Part shown: positions 61,555 to 64,000 of the stretch, piece after piece | Layout of the letters: every line of letters starts with the position of its first letter | How positions within the stretch are numbered: position 1 is the first letter of the stretch | Source of the DNA: Eurosta solidaginis | Lineage: Eukaryota; Arthropoda; Insecta; Diptera; Tephritidae | DNA: 64,000 nt | Direction: 5' to 3' | Assembly: GCF_040869045.1 (NCBI RefSeq) | Contig: NW_027136972.1 | Location: forward strand, 1 to 64,000 | Program-made: the position numbers and the translations under genes | The notes under the pieces: model-generated | Databases searched by the model: none | Told to the model about the DNA's origin: nothing | The model's input: the letters and a program-made list of their open reading frames with translations, nothing else

Positions 61555-62846
61555 AGGTTGATTTCTCTCCTCAAATCGTCTTTTACTTTGTTAGAGTTGC
61601 CATGTCGGCTGACACACGTGACCGATCTTCCCCGATTAAGGGGAAAGGCGGATGAAACCGCTCGAACGGTTATGGGATTTTCGAAAGAGGGCTTGGAACC
61701 ACCATATAACTCAGATCATAACTTTGAAATGAGATGCTACGTATTGCCTATTAAAAATGAGAGCTCTGGGCTGACTGGCAGTACAACTTTATCTTGGGAA
61801 CATTTCTTTGGATCTATAATTCTATACTATTCGAATTTGCGACACGAACATTGTGTTGGTAGTGAAACATCTTGCAAAAGCCATTTAAACCACGGCATTA
61901 ATCCTCAAGAAATGGAAGCCCTACAAGCAGTACTCGAAGTAACACGATGTGTGGCTAATTATGATGAATTATCACGTATAGCAATTTGTCAAAACCCGAA
62001 TAGGGCAGCATTGCAAATCCTTCTAGGTTTGTTGAGTTGCCCAGCGCCATTTGTGGTGGAAGGACATATTTTGGAGACATTGTCCGCGCTGGACAAATCT
62101 AAAGAAACAGCAACAATCCTATGGAATCGATCATGTTCAGCTCAAATTATACCAACTTTTCCGACTCAGGGATCCCACTGTGAATGCAATCCTCAAACAG
62201 AAATAGAACAGAATGAATCTCGCCTCGAAAAATCTCCTCGTTCTCGGGGAATATTAGATCTAGTTTATTCGTTGTTAAATCCCAACATACCAAAGAATTT
62301 AGGTGCAGATCAAAGAAAACCGGGCGTACAACCATATGTAACATTTATCATTGATGTTGGATTTTTTTAATTTTAAGACGACCATACAAAAACCAGACGG
62401 AGAAATGGGAAATCGGCTTAAAATGTTTGAGGATAATTAATTATTTAGTAAGGATTTATGAACCAACACTAGCGATTTTAAAGAGCAAGATGATCGAAGC
62501 TCATTGTTGGGACATCACATACTGTTGCAGATGCAAAAGGCAATCTCATTTTTGCCTTTTGATAATCGAAGAAGGTCAAAAAAAAAAAAAAAAGCAAGAG
62601 TTGTTTCTAGACTGTCATCTTACTGCAAATTGTCCAAACATATTGGTTGGTCTGAATAAAATTCTTTTGGATATCAATCCACGCAGCCAGAGTCCCGATC
62701 ATCTGCTGAATATTATACTACTTGTGATTTCTTGCAGCTCTTTACCGAATCCTTCTTATGCTGCTGTAAATGTACTCCATATAGTGTCTAATGCACCGAA
62801 CATCTCTACCCTGTATGTATATACTGGATGTATCTATTTCAAATAG
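61555..62846 (+). pseudogene. Nup205: Nup205 (nucleoporin) pseudogene fragment
   Basis: The first 270 codons (to 62370) follow the Nup205/Nup188 scaffold family: NPNRAALQILLGLLSC, then ESRLEKSPRSRGILDLVYSL and PNIPKNLGADQRKPG-PYVTF, matching the conserved ESR-E-PLTR...NLGAG-RPPG-PYL-F stretch of animal Nup205. A one-base change in the T-run at about 62365 shifts the frame; EKWEIGLKCLRIINYLVRIY continues in the next frame. After a disrupted part with a 15-A run (62580) a further match LDINPRSQSPDHLLNI appears. Nup205 is a large inner-ring scaffold of the nuclear pore, near 2000 residues. Only about 400 are present, without start or end, so this is a dead piece. No introns are seen in it. Confidence 0.75.
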
Positions 62847-63398
62847 CCATATTAGGGCGGGTCGATTTAGAAATCGCTCATTGCTCTGTGAAGGTCGTAT
62901 TCTAGGGATCAAAATAAGAAACTTTGCCGAAGGAACCATGCCTCTAAAACGAATTCTGATGTCCTCCAATTTGGGTCGAACTTTTGGGTAGGGGCAAATT
63001 TTGAAAAATCCCACTTTGACCCATTTAGAGTGCTCCAATCGAGTCCAAATGTATGACCGACCCCCATTAACTTTGGAGGCCCGATCCACAGATGCCAGTG
63101 GCACACCCCCTGGAACCCCCTGGGGATTCACCATACAAACATTTCAAAAAATCGCCGGTTTTGCACTTTACATGAAAAAATCAGCTAAATGGCTATGTTT
63201 TTTCTTTATTTTTATTTATTTATTTATAATAATATTTATTATTTATTTATAATAATATTTTTTTTTTTTCTTAAGAAATTTATTTAGTCAGAACATATGT
63301 AAATGAAAAAATTAATTAAAGTGAGTTATAGAAAAGAAACTAAAAAAAATTATTTTTTGAAATCTTTTTTACTTTCAAGTCTGGGAAATTTCGCACGG
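62847..63398. other. Dispersed non-coding repeat block
   Basis: 62850-63180 (landmarks GGGCGGGTCGATTTAG, AAGAAACTTTGCCGAAGG, CCAATTTGGGTCGAAC) is a sequence I associate with repeats in several insect genomes. It is followed by a TTTATT/ATAATA low-complexity stretch at 63200-63265. It has no stable frame. It may be the non-coding end of the element carrying the next ORF. Confidence 0.45.
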
Positions 63399-63990
63399 CT
63401 CTCTAATGGCGTCGCCATAACAGCCTCTAGATTTTCCGGTATAACCCGTTTGGAAACGCTAGCTAGCAATTGAACATGTCGTTCCGTTCCTTGTATGTGT
63501 GATGGAATTTTTGGATCATTAAACGGTGGATCATCTTGTTTTAAATATTATTTCAATGTATCGTACGGAATGCTTCGCGTGAATGGTGGTTCAAATTGAT
63601 CATTTCCGTATAACTTGTGCAATTAAGGTTTATATCTGGTTTTTTATAAACTCTAAGTTCCATTGGCTCGTCAACATCGGTTCGATAGCGTAGAATTTTC
63701 TTGATGGCACAGTCGCGCTTTTCTTTGCTATCATCAAACAACATTGATAACAAGATATTTTCCGAATGCGCATAATATGAATTATCTTTAATTACTTGAT
63801 TGACAATTTTGCGTAAATGAGGTTCTAGAAATCGTGACCAACTAATGAACTTGAAAAATAATGCACTGCCGTACACGACAGAGCTGTAATACTTGATATT
63901 GGAGTACATTGGCACATAACATTTAATTATAAATTCAACCAGAATTCTTAAATTTGCATCTGGATTTTCCGTTGTCACATATAATCGCAA
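63399..63990 (-). pseudogene. Repeat-associated protein of unknown function, C-terminal part
   Basis: 145 codons run from 63990 to 63553 with WSRFLEPHLRKIVNQVIKDN, YYAHSENILLSMLFDDSKEK and TSYTEMINLNHHSREAF. After a one-base change the reading continues (with one more TAA) as DPPFNDPKIPSHIQGTERHV and LESRAKFPRLESKKDFKK to about 63360. I have a memory of a multicopy arthropod protein family with the pattern YFAHPENILLAM ... FPCHTQ-VERCV ... SR---P-F, but no name or function for it. The N-terminus lies outside the window. A transposon origin is inferred from multicopy occurrence and the repeat beside it. Confidence 0.45.
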
Positions 63991-64000
63991 TAATCTAGCG

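Noticed and set aside
1..64000. tRNA, rRNA or snRNA genes
   Set aside because: No cloverleaf with A and B boxes, and no rRNA or snRNA landmarks were found by eye on either strand.

Overview
The window is repeat-dominated DNA from a fly, most likely a schizophoran (for example tephritid-like) dipteran. The evidence is the DINE-1/mini-me type core (TTAGCCATG followed by a GTCC/GTCT tract), insect copia, BEL/Pao and gypsy retrotransposons, and broken copies of two animal genes recognisable by protein motif (XPF/mei-9 and Nup205). I see no intact host gene and no structural RNA gene. The species is inferred, not shown.

Layout. 1-3427: a minus-strand gypsy-type LTR element with both LTRs (the left one cut by the window edge), a gag-protease frame with two stop codons, and a large pol deletion that leaves only the integrase tail. 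3428-57573: about 35 kb of AT-rich tandem DNA built from 152-bp monomers and organised into 17 higher-order units. Each unit opens with a palindromic terminus (ATACCTTTCATGAA...) and a (GTCY)n core. Four 3' termini carry the inverted copy of that terminus followed by a GC-rich hairpin. This is the architecture of DINE/HINE (non-autonomous Helentron) elements with internal tandem repeats, expanded here to satellite scale.

Two insertions interrupt the array. 16771-31179 is a composite bounded by BEL LTRs. It contains a BEL leader, a second and decayed BEL gag-pol (18339-23523), apparently host-derived DNA with a mei-9/XPF pseudogene (about 26.0-28.4 kb) and an antisense exon-like block, and a gag-protease-only BEL 3' half. 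33939-38373 is a young copia element on the minus strand, with 194-bp LTRs differing at one site, a TATAC target-site duplication, an initiator-Met-tRNA-half type primer site, and one frameshift near the polyprotein end.

57574-64000: a truncated gypsy-group element (minus) with a small membrane-protein ORF upstream of gag; a SAP-domain gag from another gypsy element, cut by a dispersed SINE-like repeat; a Nup205 pseudogene fragment on the plus strand; and a repeat-associated ORF of unknown function on the minus strand.

Taken together this looks like heterochromatin, or a degenerating sex chromosome, in which a HINE-derived satellite collected nested retrotransposons and broken gene copies. 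Nothing here forms an operon or pathway. The main interest is structural: the HINE satellite, its termini, the BEL composite enclosing host DNA, the membrane ORF of the gypsy-group element, and the unknown ORF at the right edge.
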